From NCBI RefSeq assembly GCF_032884065.1, contig NW_027063596.1, positions 1,116,001-1,180,000 on the forward strand: 64,000 nt of DNA. Reading direction: 5' to 3'. The position numbers and the translations under genes are program-made. The notes under the pieces are model-generated. The model saw only the letters and a list, made by a program, of their open reading frames with translations. It had not been told where the DNA came from and searched no databases. Positions 1 through 10,559 of this stretch are shown piece by piece (the first letter of the stretch is position 1; each line of letters opens with the position of its first letter). This DNA is from Artemia franciscana (Eukaryota; Arthropoda; Branchiopoda; Anostraca; Artemiidae).

Positions 1-409
1 ATAAAACTTGTATGTTCATAAAAGATATATTAAACATTAATTACTAGTTCTTTTAGGAATATAACAAGAAAAACGGAACGAAGAGACAGAAATACATAGA
101 AGACATTTAAAACGAGGGTTTTAATTATAGGCAATAATGCATTAGCAAATCACTGTTTCTTTTTAAAAATTGTGTTATAATAAACAAACAATTTACTAAT
201 CAAAATTTTACTTTTTATACCAACGTAGCGTATCTTTTTAAGTTTGGAAGTTCGATATATTTCACTTAAATAACAGAATTCACACTTTCATTGGAAAAAG
301 TTTATTCATCTATTTCCACTCCCGCCATATCTATTTATTACACGATCGAAGTCTACCTCAATATTTAGGTGAATATTGGTTCTGTCAGTTTAGAGCCCTT
401 TTGTTAGCA
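1..409. other. AT-rich sequence, no feature seen
   Basis: I see no open frame of note, no repeat shared with the rest of the window and no splice-flanked exon here. Confidence 0.5.
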
Positions 410-1260
410 TTTCCTCTTCTATTCATCCTAAAATACTCGAATAAAGGCCAAAATCGTCAGAAAATTATGAACTCTAATAAAGATGCATGTAGGTATTAGC
501 TTCAAACTAAGCATATGAGTCGAAATACTCCTTAAAGAATAAATAATTATGTGTTTGTTATTCTTGTCTTTGCTAAGTAGATTGGTGATTTAAATTCCCA
601 GGGTTCCAAGTTGAGGTAGATTCTAATTTATTTTTTTTTAATCTGAGGTTTTCAGATATTCAATTCAAACGTTTAAATCGGTTAAGTCTGTTGAGCACAA
701 AATTAAAATATGAAATTTGTCTCAGATTTAGCCTTAAGTTAGAGAATTGTCCTGTAAAAATTTTGATTTATAAACAACCAATCATGGAAATATGATTGGA
801 TGGCATGTATGAAAATAAGTATAAAATCCTCAGCAGACAAATATATGCAACCCCTATACAAAAACATATCTCTTTGTTGTAACTGGTTGGTATTGAGGAA
901 GGTGAGCAATTCAGAGGTAATATTTAGTTGCACTCCGTTTCTTCGATTAACTCAAGCTGTGTGAGTTTTCACTTTTATTTTATTATTAAATCTTTGAAAA
1001 AAAAATCGATGCCTTTCAACTGATTCAAACTGAGAATTCAGACCCATCTATACCAGCAGGAAAAAAAATACGTAATTATTTGCCTTCTTTTATAAACAAT
1101 TTTTCAAAAATTTATTTTTCTTAAATGATTGCTCCGACCTTGCAAGGAGTATTTCGAATCATAAACTTTGTTTTAAGTATATACTCATACGAACTTTTGT
1201 TAAAGTTCTAAAGAGTTTGGCCTTTATTTTATTGTCTTAGGATGAACAGAGGAGGTGATA
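410..1260. repeat. Inverted-repeat (foldback-like) element, about 850 bases
   Basis: The reverse complement of about 1130-1258 matches about 410-535 by eye. Shared stretches in the same order are TTCATCCTAA, AATAAAGGCCAAA and CGAAATACTCCTT. The match seems to run further inward in weaker form (ATAATTATGT against ATAATTACGT). The centre is AT-rich and codes for nothing I recognise. This is the structure of a non-autonomous foldback or MITE-type DNA element with long, decayed arms. No target-site duplication could be fixed. Confidence 0.55.
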
Positions 1261-1959
1261 TGTCATATAATGCAGAGCTGTAATTACATGTAAATAGGCC
1301 ATAAACTGGCCTCCATTTCTTCAACCAAATCCAAAACTTAAGTTAATAATTTTTGCACTTCTCATACATTTACATTCTGTTAAACAAATATCCTAAAAAC
1401 AACAATGTTGTAAAACCCACCCCGCTTCGCAAAAAAAGCAAACCCGAAAAACCAAAACAGACAGCCAAAAAAGTAATGATATCAATTTCTTCGCTTCAGT
1501 GCCATCGCGAATGTTTAACAGTAAAAAGAAGTAAATATTTTGCTTTTCAGTCCCGTTGGAAGAGCTCAATCTCGAAATATCATTTTGACAGCCTAAAGAA
1601 GGTAGGATTTTAGATTTTCCCTCCTTTTTATTAGAAAATAAAGATTCTCGCCTCTCGGTTGGCTTTTGTAGTAATGCGGACAGATTCCCTTGATAAGCCT
1701 GAATTTAATTAAATACTTTTTGGCGGTATGCAATATTATTAAAAACTAACAGAGACCAAACAAAGTGACAAAAACCTTGTTTCAAAATTGTCTGCAAAAA
1801 AAACAGTCTTAATAATTAAAAACTTATTACAAACTCAACTACTAAAAACCAAATACAAAAAAAAATAACTTTCGTTCCAACTCAAACAAGAGCAAGCGGT
1901 CCCAACCAGAAATCAACCACTAGACCCGACGGGCGCCCCCCCCCCTCTTAATATGCCAC
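1261..1959. other. Unannotated AT-rich sequence
   Basis: It contains a C-run near 1937-1946 and A-rich stretches. No coding or repeat assignment is supported. Confidence 0.4.
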
Positions 1960-2830
1960 TGGTACAATATAGAAATTACAGCCTCTTCCGCTGCTTTAAA
2001 TTCTTCTTTCGAGGCTTCAGTTTTAGGAATGGTTTAAGTATTTTTCCTAAGCTCTTTGTAGTCTCTCAGCCGTTTAAGCACAATCCCTTTGCCAAGTCCA
2101 TGTAGACGAGAAGTTGTGTCGCAGCCTAGAATTGCGTGAGCAAAAGGAAGTTTCAGTCCCACTCTTCTTAACAATGGCTTCGATATCCCAAGTTACACCT
2201 AAAGTGGTTGGCTTAGGCCCACTCTACAATTACACCTTGTGGTGCTCGGGAATACAACGATAAAGTAACAAGACCAATAAGCGGCGATGTAGCCATCAAA
2301 GACAATAATGGCGTCTGGTCTGCCATCAAAGTAAATAATGGCGTCTGGTTTAAGATCTCCGAATATGTTTCTTTCTTCGCCCAGGGAATCCTGTGAAGCA
2401 ATGCGCCTGCATCTAAGACACAGGTGCGATTCATAGTATGTTTTCCTCAATTGCATCAATTTTTGAAGTAGCTTGATAGTTTTCGCTAGTTCTGGTTTAT
2501 TTGGCGTTCTAAAATCATAAAAAAGCGACGCAGAATAGGAACAAAGTTCATGTTCAAATGAAGATTCTTCACCCATATTCAATCTTTTGCGTATAGTTCA
2601 AAGACCCTGAAACAGCAATGAATGGTTTATGCGGTAGATATCTCCCCAATTTTTCTGCTTCACCTTAGTAAGGACTGTCGGATCTTTTGGTCTGAAAGAT
2701 TGCTACCTCTGAGATTTCCCTACCATTCCGTAGAGACTATTCTTTCCGACTTCCACTGCTGTTTCAGCATTAAAGACTGCAGCAGTCTTGCCAGTAGCAA
2801 GTCTTCAAAGTGATAGCGGATAACCTTCGA
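1960..2830 (-). pseudogene. Decayed copy of a multicopy invertebrate gene (GALLHR / GCDTTSRLHGLGKG family)
   Basis: On the minus strand several separate stretches resemble one large uncharacterised protein family that I remember as multicopy in marine invertebrates. In order they are an N-terminal block containing FEHELCSYSASLF (about 2500-2575), a block CVLDAGALLHRIPWAKKETY (about 2370-2430), a VFDGY block (about 2300) and a C-terminal block HAILGCDTTSRLHGLGKG (about 2085-2140) followed by a KASKEEFKAAEEAV-like stretch. In the intact family a nuclease-like DDTDLL segment lies between the last two blocks. It is missing here, so the copy is internally deleted as well as broken. Family membership rests on remembered motifs; the function of the family is unknown to me. 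Confidence 0.5.
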
Positions 2831-4384
2831 AAGAAGATGACTGCTCAACAAAATCAATAATTATTTGTGTTTATTTGCAGTCCCTTTGCTGCCTTGAAAT
2901 ACCAAACTCTATGTGTTAGTCGCTTGTGTGATACAAAACAACCGTCAGTTCTTGCATCACAAGATTAACATAAGCACAGTCTGGAGATCCCATTACCCAC
3001 TGAAGTCCTTGTACTTGCTTTACTCTTTACCTCTAGTCAATCCGGTTTCTGTTTTCAGACTTCTCATCAGTTCCTGTTCTATGACTAAATATATTTATAA
3101 ACCGGCCCAAAATCTCTCCTTTCTTCCCACAACATGTAAGCCTTTTTCGAAAGACTGGATAAAGGTTGGGTTTGTATGTTCAGGTCAGATCATCCTTGTA
3201 GGTACAGCGCTGCCGACTTCAAGTAGTTGTTGTGATCAGTTTTCCCAGGGTAAGGAAGAATATTGGATATTGTTTGCAAATGAAGTTCCCAAACACCAAT
3301 GTTCAAGGTGCCAGAAACAAATTAACCTACCTAAAACACTTATTGCAGTTAAACTTTTGATAGTATCAATCAATCAAACTAGGGTTTCTTCCTTCAGACA
3401 GGAAAGCTATATGGTATTCTTAATAATTTTTTTTGAATTGTTCACTAAATGAGGACTGAGCAATTGAGAGTGTCAGGCTAAACCCATGTGCGGTTCAACC
3501 CCAACCTCCACAATGTAAAACCGGGTTTCATGTGCATTATCAATGCACCATTCTCTTACTATGCTTTTAACAGCTTCACCAAACATTCTGGTCATACCGC
3601 ACGTATAATTATAAAATTGTGGTTTTCGCCGTACATTTCAATCAATCTAGTAGAGAAGTAATATTTATTGACAATTAAATGCATCCTTACTTATGATGGC
3701 TCATATTAAAACATACCCATCACGACCTTTCACCATTTAGCTAGATTTGGATTTTAGTTTGGCAAAACCTACCTTGATCTTGAATGTAACTAAAAAGTTG
3801 ACTAGAAGCCCAACTTGATGAGTAAGCATACTGCTTGTACGTTTTTTCAAACTCGAATGTCAGCAAAATCGGTCAGCTTGTTAATGTACATCACCGCATC
3901 TATTGAATAATTTACCCCCAAGAACGTTGAAGACCATTGCAGATGCGTTTCAATTTTGAGATGTGTGCAAATCACTTATTTGATTTGGTGTACGTGGGGG
4001 GGGGGGATATCCACGATACTAGGGCGAGAGTTTTTCCTAGCATTTTCGCATAGGAAGTGTAAATTTTCTCTGCCTGGATCCAACTCTGTGTAATATGCGA
4101 CGTGCGTTAATGCATATTTTATCCCGAGTGTTTTTGTTTATGGGGGAGGGGGGGCAAAAAAACTCAGGGACGGTCAAAGCACAGAACTGAGTCCATATCC
4201 GTGATCTATAAACCATATTTTCTTATCACCGACTTTTTAGAAGTGCAAATAATTTTTAAGTTTTTATTATAGAAGAAGAGACGAAAAACGTCCATTTCGC
4301 CTCGACTAATTTTGGCCGATTCTTTATATGTTGTAAAAAACTTTTCCTGGCTTGAAAGATATCAAAATCAAAACTATTGCAATT
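2831..4384. other. Mostly unassigned; G-runs at 3996-4006 and 4142-4154
   Basis: The plus-strand open frame of 179 codons at 2913-3452 shows no motif and lies beside the decayed gene above, probably antisense to its lost N-terminal part. The remainder has short G-runs of the kind seen in the satellite families elsewhere in the window. Confidence 0.35.
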
Positions 4385-4770
4385 GGCTTGAGGTACCCCT
4401 TATGGCAGTAACAGTAACAGCAACCATAGATAGTAATATAGTATATATAGTAAACTACATTCAGCACTAAACTAGTAGTACAGCGGTACTACTAGTACTA
4501 GTAGCACAGAAGTATTACTAGTACTGCTATTACTACAAAAGCTGAGGGTATTAAGTAGAAAATTTTTGGGAATGTTAAGGGGATTTGAACTAAATGAAAA
4601 CATACTATATGCTTGCATGTTGTCCAAAGGAAGCATTAGCAACATCCCAGGGGCTGTTTAGGCTGAAACTTATAGCGTGTGTTGAGGGGAATGTTGGGAA
4701 ATTACAAAAGGTTATGTGGGCACAGAAATGATACAACAACTTTTGTCATTACTGAAGCTAAAGGTATTAA
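4385..4770 (+). repeat. Family D repeat, ACT/TAC-rich unit (partial)
   Basis: A run of ACTAGTAGTAC-like triplets is followed by a GAGGGTATTAAG stretch and a TGTTAAGGGG stretch, then by GTTGTCCAAAGG. The same order recurs at 18.3-19.6 kb and 62.2-63.6 kb. One to two diverged units are present. Confidence 0.6.
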
Positions 4771-4984
4771 GAAGTTAATCAAAATAAGAAATTAGAACAG
4801 TTAAAAAACCTAATTGAAAAAAAATACTAAATTCAGCATAATACAAATTTACGAAATTCAAAGGAAAAAATCCCAGTTTATTATTTTCATAGTTTAAAGA
4901 ATAAGTGAAGGGATGCACTGATAAAAATGCAATACACTTAGATTCAGTTTTCTATGCTGTAATGAAAGGTATATTAAAGAAATC

Positions 4985-6160
4985 ATACGGGTTTCTGTTT
5001 ATCTAAACATCAGAGAACGCATAGTGTGTTTTTACCATTCGAGTGTCTAGTTTTTACTACCAGTTATTATTTATATAAACACCGACTAACTCCTACTTTG
5101 GAAAAATACTCACAATGGATATGACAAATAGTTTTTTTTTATTTCTAAGCTGTATAAATAAAAATATGTATAATGTATATGTACAAACCTCGTCCGTTTA
5201 CATTTAATTAACCTTACTGTTTCAATCTGAGATTTGAGTTACACCTTCTGTGAATTCGTTTGATTCACTTTTATTTATAGAGCTTACTTTGGCGTTGTTT
5301 CCTCAAGATTTTCGATGTATGCAAGACTATAAGAAACCTTTTATAAGCTGTCATACCAGTGTATATTTTGAACCATAAGTGGCTATTGATTGTAATTATG
5401 AACTGACGACCGATTTCTACGAATTTTCCGTAGAAGGTGTCACAGAAAACGAGAAGCTTGAACAAAAGCCAAGTTTTTTGGTACAAATGTTGCTACGAAA
5501 AGATCTAATGGGGACAGCGCATATGCTAAATGTTTTCAAATTACAGAAAATTTTAAAGAACGTTTTCTAAGAACTGACACATGGGAAAAGCTTTATAAGT
5601 GCGACATGTATAAGAGAAAATTCAAGTTAAGCTCTGATTTACCTAACTACAGAAAAATTCATACGAGAGAGAAACTTTTTGTATGTGACAAAAGTTTTGT
5701 TTCCGCGTTTGTTTTATTCACACACCAAAGAACTCCGTACGGAGAGAGACAGTACGAGTGTCACATATATGACAGAAGTTTTTATATTAGCTCTGATTCG
5801 TACAGACACCAAAGAACTCACACTAAGCAAAAACCGTTTGAATACGATATATCCAAGAGAAGTTTTGCTTACAAATATTGTTTATATAAACACAGGACGG
5901 AGGATGGAGTATGCTCTAGAAGTTTATGAAAAAAGGAAATTATAAAGAATTTTCTGAAAGTACTTATGGGCGGGTAAAGTCATTTGAGTTTAAAATATAC
6001 AGAAGAAAATTAAGGTTGTGCTTCTATTTATCTAACCATCAAAATTTCATACTGGGAGGAAATTTTTTAAGTGTCAAGTATGTAAAAAAAATTTCTATCT
6101 GGAAAATATTTATCTAGACAGCAAAGAAGTCATACTGGGGAGAGACCGTACGAATGTATA
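4985..6160 (+). pseudogene. Degenerate C2H2 zinc-finger array, 5' part
   Basis: Repeated Kruppel-type finger signatures lie on the plus strand in shifting frames: LSKHQRTHS near 5010, then between 5570 and 5929 KLYKCDMYKRKFKLSSDL, ERQYECHIYDRSFYISSD and SYRHQRTHTKQKPFEYD, and HTGERPYEC near 6130-6155. Zinc ligands are lost in many fingers: the second Cys of CxxC is Tyr in CDMY and CHIY, and both Cys are gone in YDIS. Intact family members bind DNA as transcription factors; this copy cannot fold most fingers. The array stops abruptly at the (TA)n tract, where a LINE has inserted, and fingers resume beyond it near 10.56 kb. A host pseudogene is the best reading. Confidence 0.75.
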
Positions 6161-6163
<3 letters not shown>

Positions 6164-6248
<85 letters not shown>

Positions 6249-6252
6249 ATAT
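6164..6252. repeat. (TA)n microsatellite forming the 3' tail of the LINE
   Basis: Nearly pure TA dinucleotides run for about 89 bases. The tract directly abuts the minus-strand AATAAA at 6252-6257 that ends the LINE, and on its other side the zinc-finger sequence. It may be a preexisting TA target, a tail made during reverse transcription, or both. Confidence 0.9.
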
Positions 6253-6492
6253 TTATTTGTAACCCACATACATCAAAAAGACAAATAGTGGAGTAAAGAC
6301 TTGAAGAAAAACGGAAAAAAAAAATGTGATACAAAAAAAACGAGAGTCAACAATAGACATTAATCAAACAAACGGATCAGATCGTGGTGAGGCGACAAAC
6401 GCCGATACGCCGTTTCTGAGAGCTTTTTGTGTAGATCAGTCAGCTTCTCAATAATATTCGGAAGATGGAACTTTTTGATTATCTTTCGATTC

Positions 6493-9012
6493 CTATAACC
6501 ACAGTGGAAGATAGAGAAGATATTTACAGAAACGGAAATAAGAGGATCGAATATCGCTAATATCCTTTTTCTTAAATATAGGGTAAAGCCCAGAAAGGTA
6601 AAGAACAGAATGATCGGAAAAAGTAGAATAAAGCTTACCAAGGGCAATACGATTGTATTTCCCTCGATTGGCAACAATTTTAGAGTAACCAATCTGGATT
6701 TTCACTCTAGCATCCCAGACATCACGCTCCCGAAGAGTTTTAAGATTTTTTGTAAGTGTAATACCCAACCACCGGATCGAATCTACATGAGGGATAGAAA
6801 AATTTTGAAAAATTAGAGGCCTAGGAGAAGAGGGAACATTGAAAGAAAGATACTCACATTTATCAACATTAAGCGAAAGACCGATTTTAGTAAAAGAAGA
6901 AAAAACTTTAAGAAACATCTGCGATAGACTGAGTTTAGACCGGCTAATTAGAAGAATGTCATCAGCATAAGCAAGGTAAGAAATATCACTCAAACCAACA
7001 AAACACATAGAAGAAATATTCTCAAGAATTCCAGAGATACAAAATTTGAAAATACTAGGAGATAACACTCCACCCTGCCGTACGCCCCGACGAACAAGAA
7101 CATTAGAAAATGAAAGGGCACCATTAGTTTTAATTCGAAGATAAGAATTACTATACCAAAACTCTAGAAGAAAAATAACTGAAAGGTTAATACCGTGACT
7201 ATAAAGAGAGTAAAGAGCCTGACAATGTACAACACTATCGAAAGCCTTAGAAAGATCAAGAGCACAAATATGAAGACCATACCCTTTAGCCGAAGTATCT
7301 TTAAGAAGGAAAGCAAGAGCACGGTGAGCGTGCTGGCACCCAATGCCAGACCGAAAACCAAGCTGATTCTCCCCGAAATTAGCATTCATACTTATGAAAG
7401 GAAGTAGGATGTATTCAAGGATTTTACTAAAATTACAAGCAACAGTGATAGGCCTGTAAGAAGAACAATCCAAAGGAGTCTTACCTCGTTTAAGTACAGA
7501 AGTGACAGTTCCACACAAAAAGCTGTCAGGAACGAGGGAACAAAAAAGGCACATTTGGAAAAACAACTGTAAATGGAAAAACAAAGACGGGCAATTTATT
7601 TTTAGATGACGAGCACTGATACCGTCAATATCAAGAGAATTTGATTTCAATTTCTTAACAGATGCAATTACAGCGTCAACTGAAACGGGAATAACTTGTG
7701 CCTGAGTCAGGGAAGGCGAGAGAACCGAATCAAGCAGTTTCGAATAAAGCGCGTGCACTGCATAATTCACTTTGGAAAATATAACTGAATAGTGGTCTGA
7801 CCATGCGGAAGGCGTAATGGGGCAATTAGGATTTGCTGAGTTATTTAATTTAGCTGAATTAATCACTTTGTCCCATTCTTTCTTATTGGTAGGACAGTCT
7901 AACCCTTTGTAACGGCTCGATCGCAGACATTTCTTAAACTCACGCTTAGTTTTTTGTTTTATTTCAAACACATTCCCAGCTAATGGTCGACCGTTAGCAA
8001 CCCAAATACGCAGCCACAATTTGGCTTTATTTTTCACACTTTTCAACTCAGGGTCACACGACCAGATTGGTTTCCTTGTACTTTTCCTCACTCGCTCCTG
8101 AGGGACAGCAACCTCCTCAGCGCGTTTTAAACACCACACGATTTGGTTATAATAATGATTCAGATCGTAATTACTTTTAGTAGGACTAACACTCAGCTGG
8201 AGTAGATGAAAAGGTACACGTAAAGAACCAAGGAGAATGGCCAGGGTTGAAATATATAATGGCATATTAACATTTTTCCAATTACTCCGCACAAACCATT
8301 TAGAGGCAGGAGCACAAGCCTGGTCAGCACTATCTTTTCTAATCGAAAAGCATAGCGATAAAGGAAGGTGATCAATATCTTGCTCATCTTCGTGGACATG
8401 CACTGTTGAAGATGTAATGAACGGGGAACAAATAACATGATCAATATCCGATAAGCTGCCGGAATTATGCACATACGAGAAAGGTAGATCCTTCGCAATT
8501 ATTCTGTAATCAGGGAGACAATCAAGTAGGTTCACAGTACGAGCAGAATCACGTTTTACATCAGTGTTCATATCTCCAATAATAATAAGTTCGTACCCAT
8601 TTTTGCTTATACTTTGAAGGAGAGTTTTCAAACTAGAGCATGCTTTGGAGAATTTATTAAGCGATGTCATGTTCTTCCCATCGTGAGGCAGGTAAGTGTT
8701 TATCAATACGGTTTTACCAAGTCTTATAGCCAATAAATGTTCATCAGAGAAATAGCATGACGGAGACAGAAAGCTGAGCTTTTGTTTTATAATACATGCT
8801 AAACCCCCTGAATGCCTTCCAAAAGTAGATTTAGAATTTTTTGTGAAAACAAAGTGGGCGGAACTGCGGCGCAGGAAATTAACACTCGTTGCGGTCAAAA
8901 GATGTTCCTGAAAGCATACAATGTCAAACTTACTGTACAGTTCATCAATGGTCAGGTCCTTGTTTTTCGTCCCATTAATATTGAAGGACACGAGTGATAC
9001 TGATTCCGACAT
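6493..9012 (-). CDS. LINE ORF2: endonuclease / reverse transcriptase, 839 aa
   Basis: The N-terminal endonuclease of the EEP (APE-like) fold shows LVSFNING (res 7-14), FQEHLL (34-39), GDMN (146-149), a DIDH motif (about 189-192) and IDHLPLSL (213-220). The reverse transcriptase follows with YRPITVACNFSKILE (from about 519), motif A DLSKAFDSV (586-594), RQGGVLSP (645-652) and the catalytic YADD (682-685). The protein nicks target DNA and copies the element RNA there. The start ATG overlaps the ORF1 stop (TAATG). The frame ends early at LPLWL; one base away, an overlapping frame continues with YRNRKIIKKFHLP and ends near 6360 with RRLSPHHDLIRLFD, which looks like the true C-terminus. A single-base change near 6495-6500 therefore seems to have removed about 45 residues, although all catalytic residues are present. 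Confidence 0.88.
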   Translation of the reverse strand: MSESVSLVSFNINGTKNKDLTIDELYSKFDIVCFQEHLLTATSVNFLRRSSAHFVFTKNSKSTFGRHSGGLACIIKQKLSFLSPSCYFSDEHLLAIRLGKTVLINTYLPHDGKNMTSLNKFSKACSSLKTLLQSISKNGYELIIIGDMNTDVKRDSARTVNLLDCLPDYRIIAKDLPFSYVHNSGSLSDIDHVICSPFITSSTVHVHEDEQDIDHLPLSLCFSIRKDSADQACAPASKWFVRSNWKNVNMPLYISTLAILLGSLRVPFHLLQLSVSPTKSNYDLNHYYNQIVWCLKRAEEVAVPQERVRKSTRKPIWSCDPELKSVKNKAKLWLRIWVANGRPLAGNVFEIKQKTKREFKKCLRSSRYKGLDCPTNKKEWDKVINSAKLNNSANPNCPITPSAWSDHYSVIFSKVNYAVHALYSKLLDSVLSPSLTQAQVIPVSVDAVIASVKKLKSNSLDIDGISARHLKINCPSLFFHLQLFFQMCLFCSLVPDSFLCGTVTSVLKRGKTPLDCSSYRPITVACNFSKILEYILLPFISMNANFGENQLGFRSGIGCQHAHRALAFLLKDTSAKGYGLHICALDLSKAFDSVVHCQALYSLYSHGINLSVIFLLEFWYSNSYLRIKTNGALSFSNVLVRRGVRQGGVLSPSIFKFCISGILENISSMCFVGLSDISYLAYADDILLISRSKLSLSQMFLKVFSSFTKIGLSLNVDKCEYLSFNVPSSPRPLIFQNFSIPHVDSIRWLGITLTKNLKTLRERDVWDARVKIQIGYSKIVANRGKYNRIALGKLYSTFSDHSVLYLSGLYPIFKKKDISDIRSSYFRFCKYLLYLPLWL

Positions 9013-10097
9013 TAGTTTGTTTTCGGTAACTTGCGACTGACAATTGCTTTCAATTTAGGGCAAGTGAGGCTAAACGAAACATGATCACCTCCACAGTTTG
9101 CGCACTTAGGTGACAAATTGCAAGGCGAGTCTCTATCTGAAACATGAGGACCGGCACATGGCGCACATTTTGGTGTAACACTGGGACAAGACGACTGGAG
9201 ATGGTCAGGGGATTGGCAATTGTTACAGCACCGTGGAATCGCTTTGAACTCATAAACACTTAGGATTTCGTATCCTACTTTGAGACCATATCTAAATGCT
9301 TCGACTCTTGATGTTGCATCGGAGAATTCAAGTTTTACTGCAAGCGATTTCCCTAGCCTAGAGGCACCAGAAACACCAGGGCATGATATCAGGTGGGACA
9401 GTTCAAAATCAGGCGGGATTCCCTTCAGGAGTCTGTAAAACTTCCTGGTTAGAACTTTCGCAGAAGAGCCAGTAAACGCACCAGTCACCGATAAGCGGAA
9501 ATCTTCAGCAACTGACTTATCTATATTGATAAACAGCTTGTCACGAACGGGACGAATGCTAGTGATTGATTCGTGTCCATCAATCTGATCTATCAGATCT
9601 TTTCGTTTTATTGGGTCCGAAAGGGTAGATGGAAGGTTCGACACAACAATAGTAGCATGCGAGTCGGGAATTGCAGGTTTCGGCAGTTGCGGGTAATTCA
9701 GTTCATAAGCATCCAGCTTGGTGGCAACAACCTTGAGTAGTTGTTCCACACGATTCACCTTTGTTGACAGCCTAGAATACGCGACTGCGGGCAAAACCGG
9801 GACCTCAGTTGGAGACTTGATCACATAAATCGGAGTTGATATCTCCTCAGAGTCCAGTTTCTTAATAAAATCAAGAATATCTTTCACATTGTTCGCAGAA
9901 GCTTTCGCACCGATGCGCCGGGGGCAATTATCATTAGGCGCAACCTTCGCCCAAAATTCGCTTTTCGCATCAGTAATAACACCGCATTCAAAAAAGTCTA
10001 TTGCGTGCTGAATAATAGTAGCGTCTTCAATACCTTCTTCCCAGTTATTTTGCAAAAAGTTCATTACCGGGCAATGCACATACTCGCTGTTATCCAT
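9012..10097 (-). CDS. LINE ORF1: gag-like RNA-binding protein with three zinc knuckles, 361 aa
   Basis: The C-terminal region carries three Cys/His knuckles: CX2CX4HX4C at residues 291-304, CX2CX3HX7C at about 311-326 and CX2CX3HX6C at about 332-346. The middle (about 150-280) has an RRM-like pattern with ATIVVSNLPSTL and LFINIDKSVAEDF. In I, Jockey and R1 type LINEs such a protein coats the element RNA and takes it to the nucleus. The ATG at 10095-10097 is the first in frame. Its stop (TAA, 9014-9012) shares its last base with the ATG of ORF2, so ORF2 is probably made by termination and reinitiation. The frame is uninterrupted, which points to a fairly recent insertion. Confidence 0.85.
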   Translation of the reverse strand: MDNSEYVHCPVMNFLQNNWEEGIEDATIIQHAIDFFECGVITDAKSEFWAKVAPNDNCPRRIGAKASANNVKDILDFIKKLDSEEISTPIYVIKSPTEVPVLPAVAYSRLSTKVNRVEQLLKVVATKLDAYELNYPQLPKPAIPDSHATIVVSNLPSTLSDPIKRKDLIDQIDGHESITSIRPVRDKLFINIDKSVAEDFRLSVTGAFTGSSAKVLTRKFYRLLKGIPPDFELSHLISCPGVSGASRLGKSLAVKLEFSDATSRVEAFRYGLKVGYEILSVYEFKAIPRCCNNCQSPDHLQSSCPSVTPKCAPCAGPHVSDRDSPCNLSPKCANCGGDHVSFSLTCPKLKAIVSRKLPKTN

Positions 10098-10113
10098 TAT
10101 GTTATATATATGG

Positions 10114-10559
10114 CTATCCCCTGAATTCTGGCATTATGTAAACATTCCTTGGAATGAACTGAACAAATTCAAAGCTATACTTTTCACAGGTCTTGCCAAT
10201 ATAGATACAATTTTGTGCCACTATAATCCGTATTATTGCCAAACTGGCATACAGCTCTTTGATTTTATATGAAAATATCTTAATTTAATAATGCCGAAAG
10301 TTCAATTTATGCAGCGGACAAAAACTTCAGTTAATCCAAGTTATTCAGTGACGTCAGATATTCCACTTGGTTATAGACACTGAATGGATATTTTTAATAG
10401 TTTATAAGACGTAAAAATGTTCTTACTATTTCGTAACTACTGAAACAATTCAGTGTCTAATTAAATCAGAATAAAAGTCCTTTACCAATAACTGGTTTGA
10501 AACTGAGATAAATCCTTTTTAAAAGAATAGATAGATCTTCACTGTTCAACGACTGAATC
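10114..10559. other. Junction region between LINE 5' end and resumed zinc fingers
   Basis: Neither finger motifs nor LINE coding is visible. It is either the LINE 5' UTR or decayed host sequence. Comparison with another copy of the LINE would decide. Confidence 0.4.

Larger units (their letters stand above)
6164..10113 (-). mobile_element. Non-LTR retrotransposon (LINE-1 of this window), two ORFs, (TA)n tail
   Basis: Reading on the minus strand: a short TA run (10104-10112), ORF1 with zinc knuckles (10097-9012), ORF2 with an apurinic-type endonuclease and reverse transcriptase (9012-6493, continuing in another frame to about 6360), a short 3' UTR, AATAAA and a (TA)n tail. It is flanked on both sides by parts of a zinc-finger array, so its orientation and insertion are clear. 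The 5' end is uncertain: TA repeats four bases upstream of the ORF1 ATG may be target sequence, or the UTR may extend towards 10560. The clade is not resolved; an ORF1 with CCHC knuckles fits I, R1, Jockey or Tad-like groups. Confidence 0.85.

Noticed and set aside
2913-3452. 179-codon plus-strand frame
   Set aside because: No motif, and it lies opposite decayed minus-strand gene sequence.
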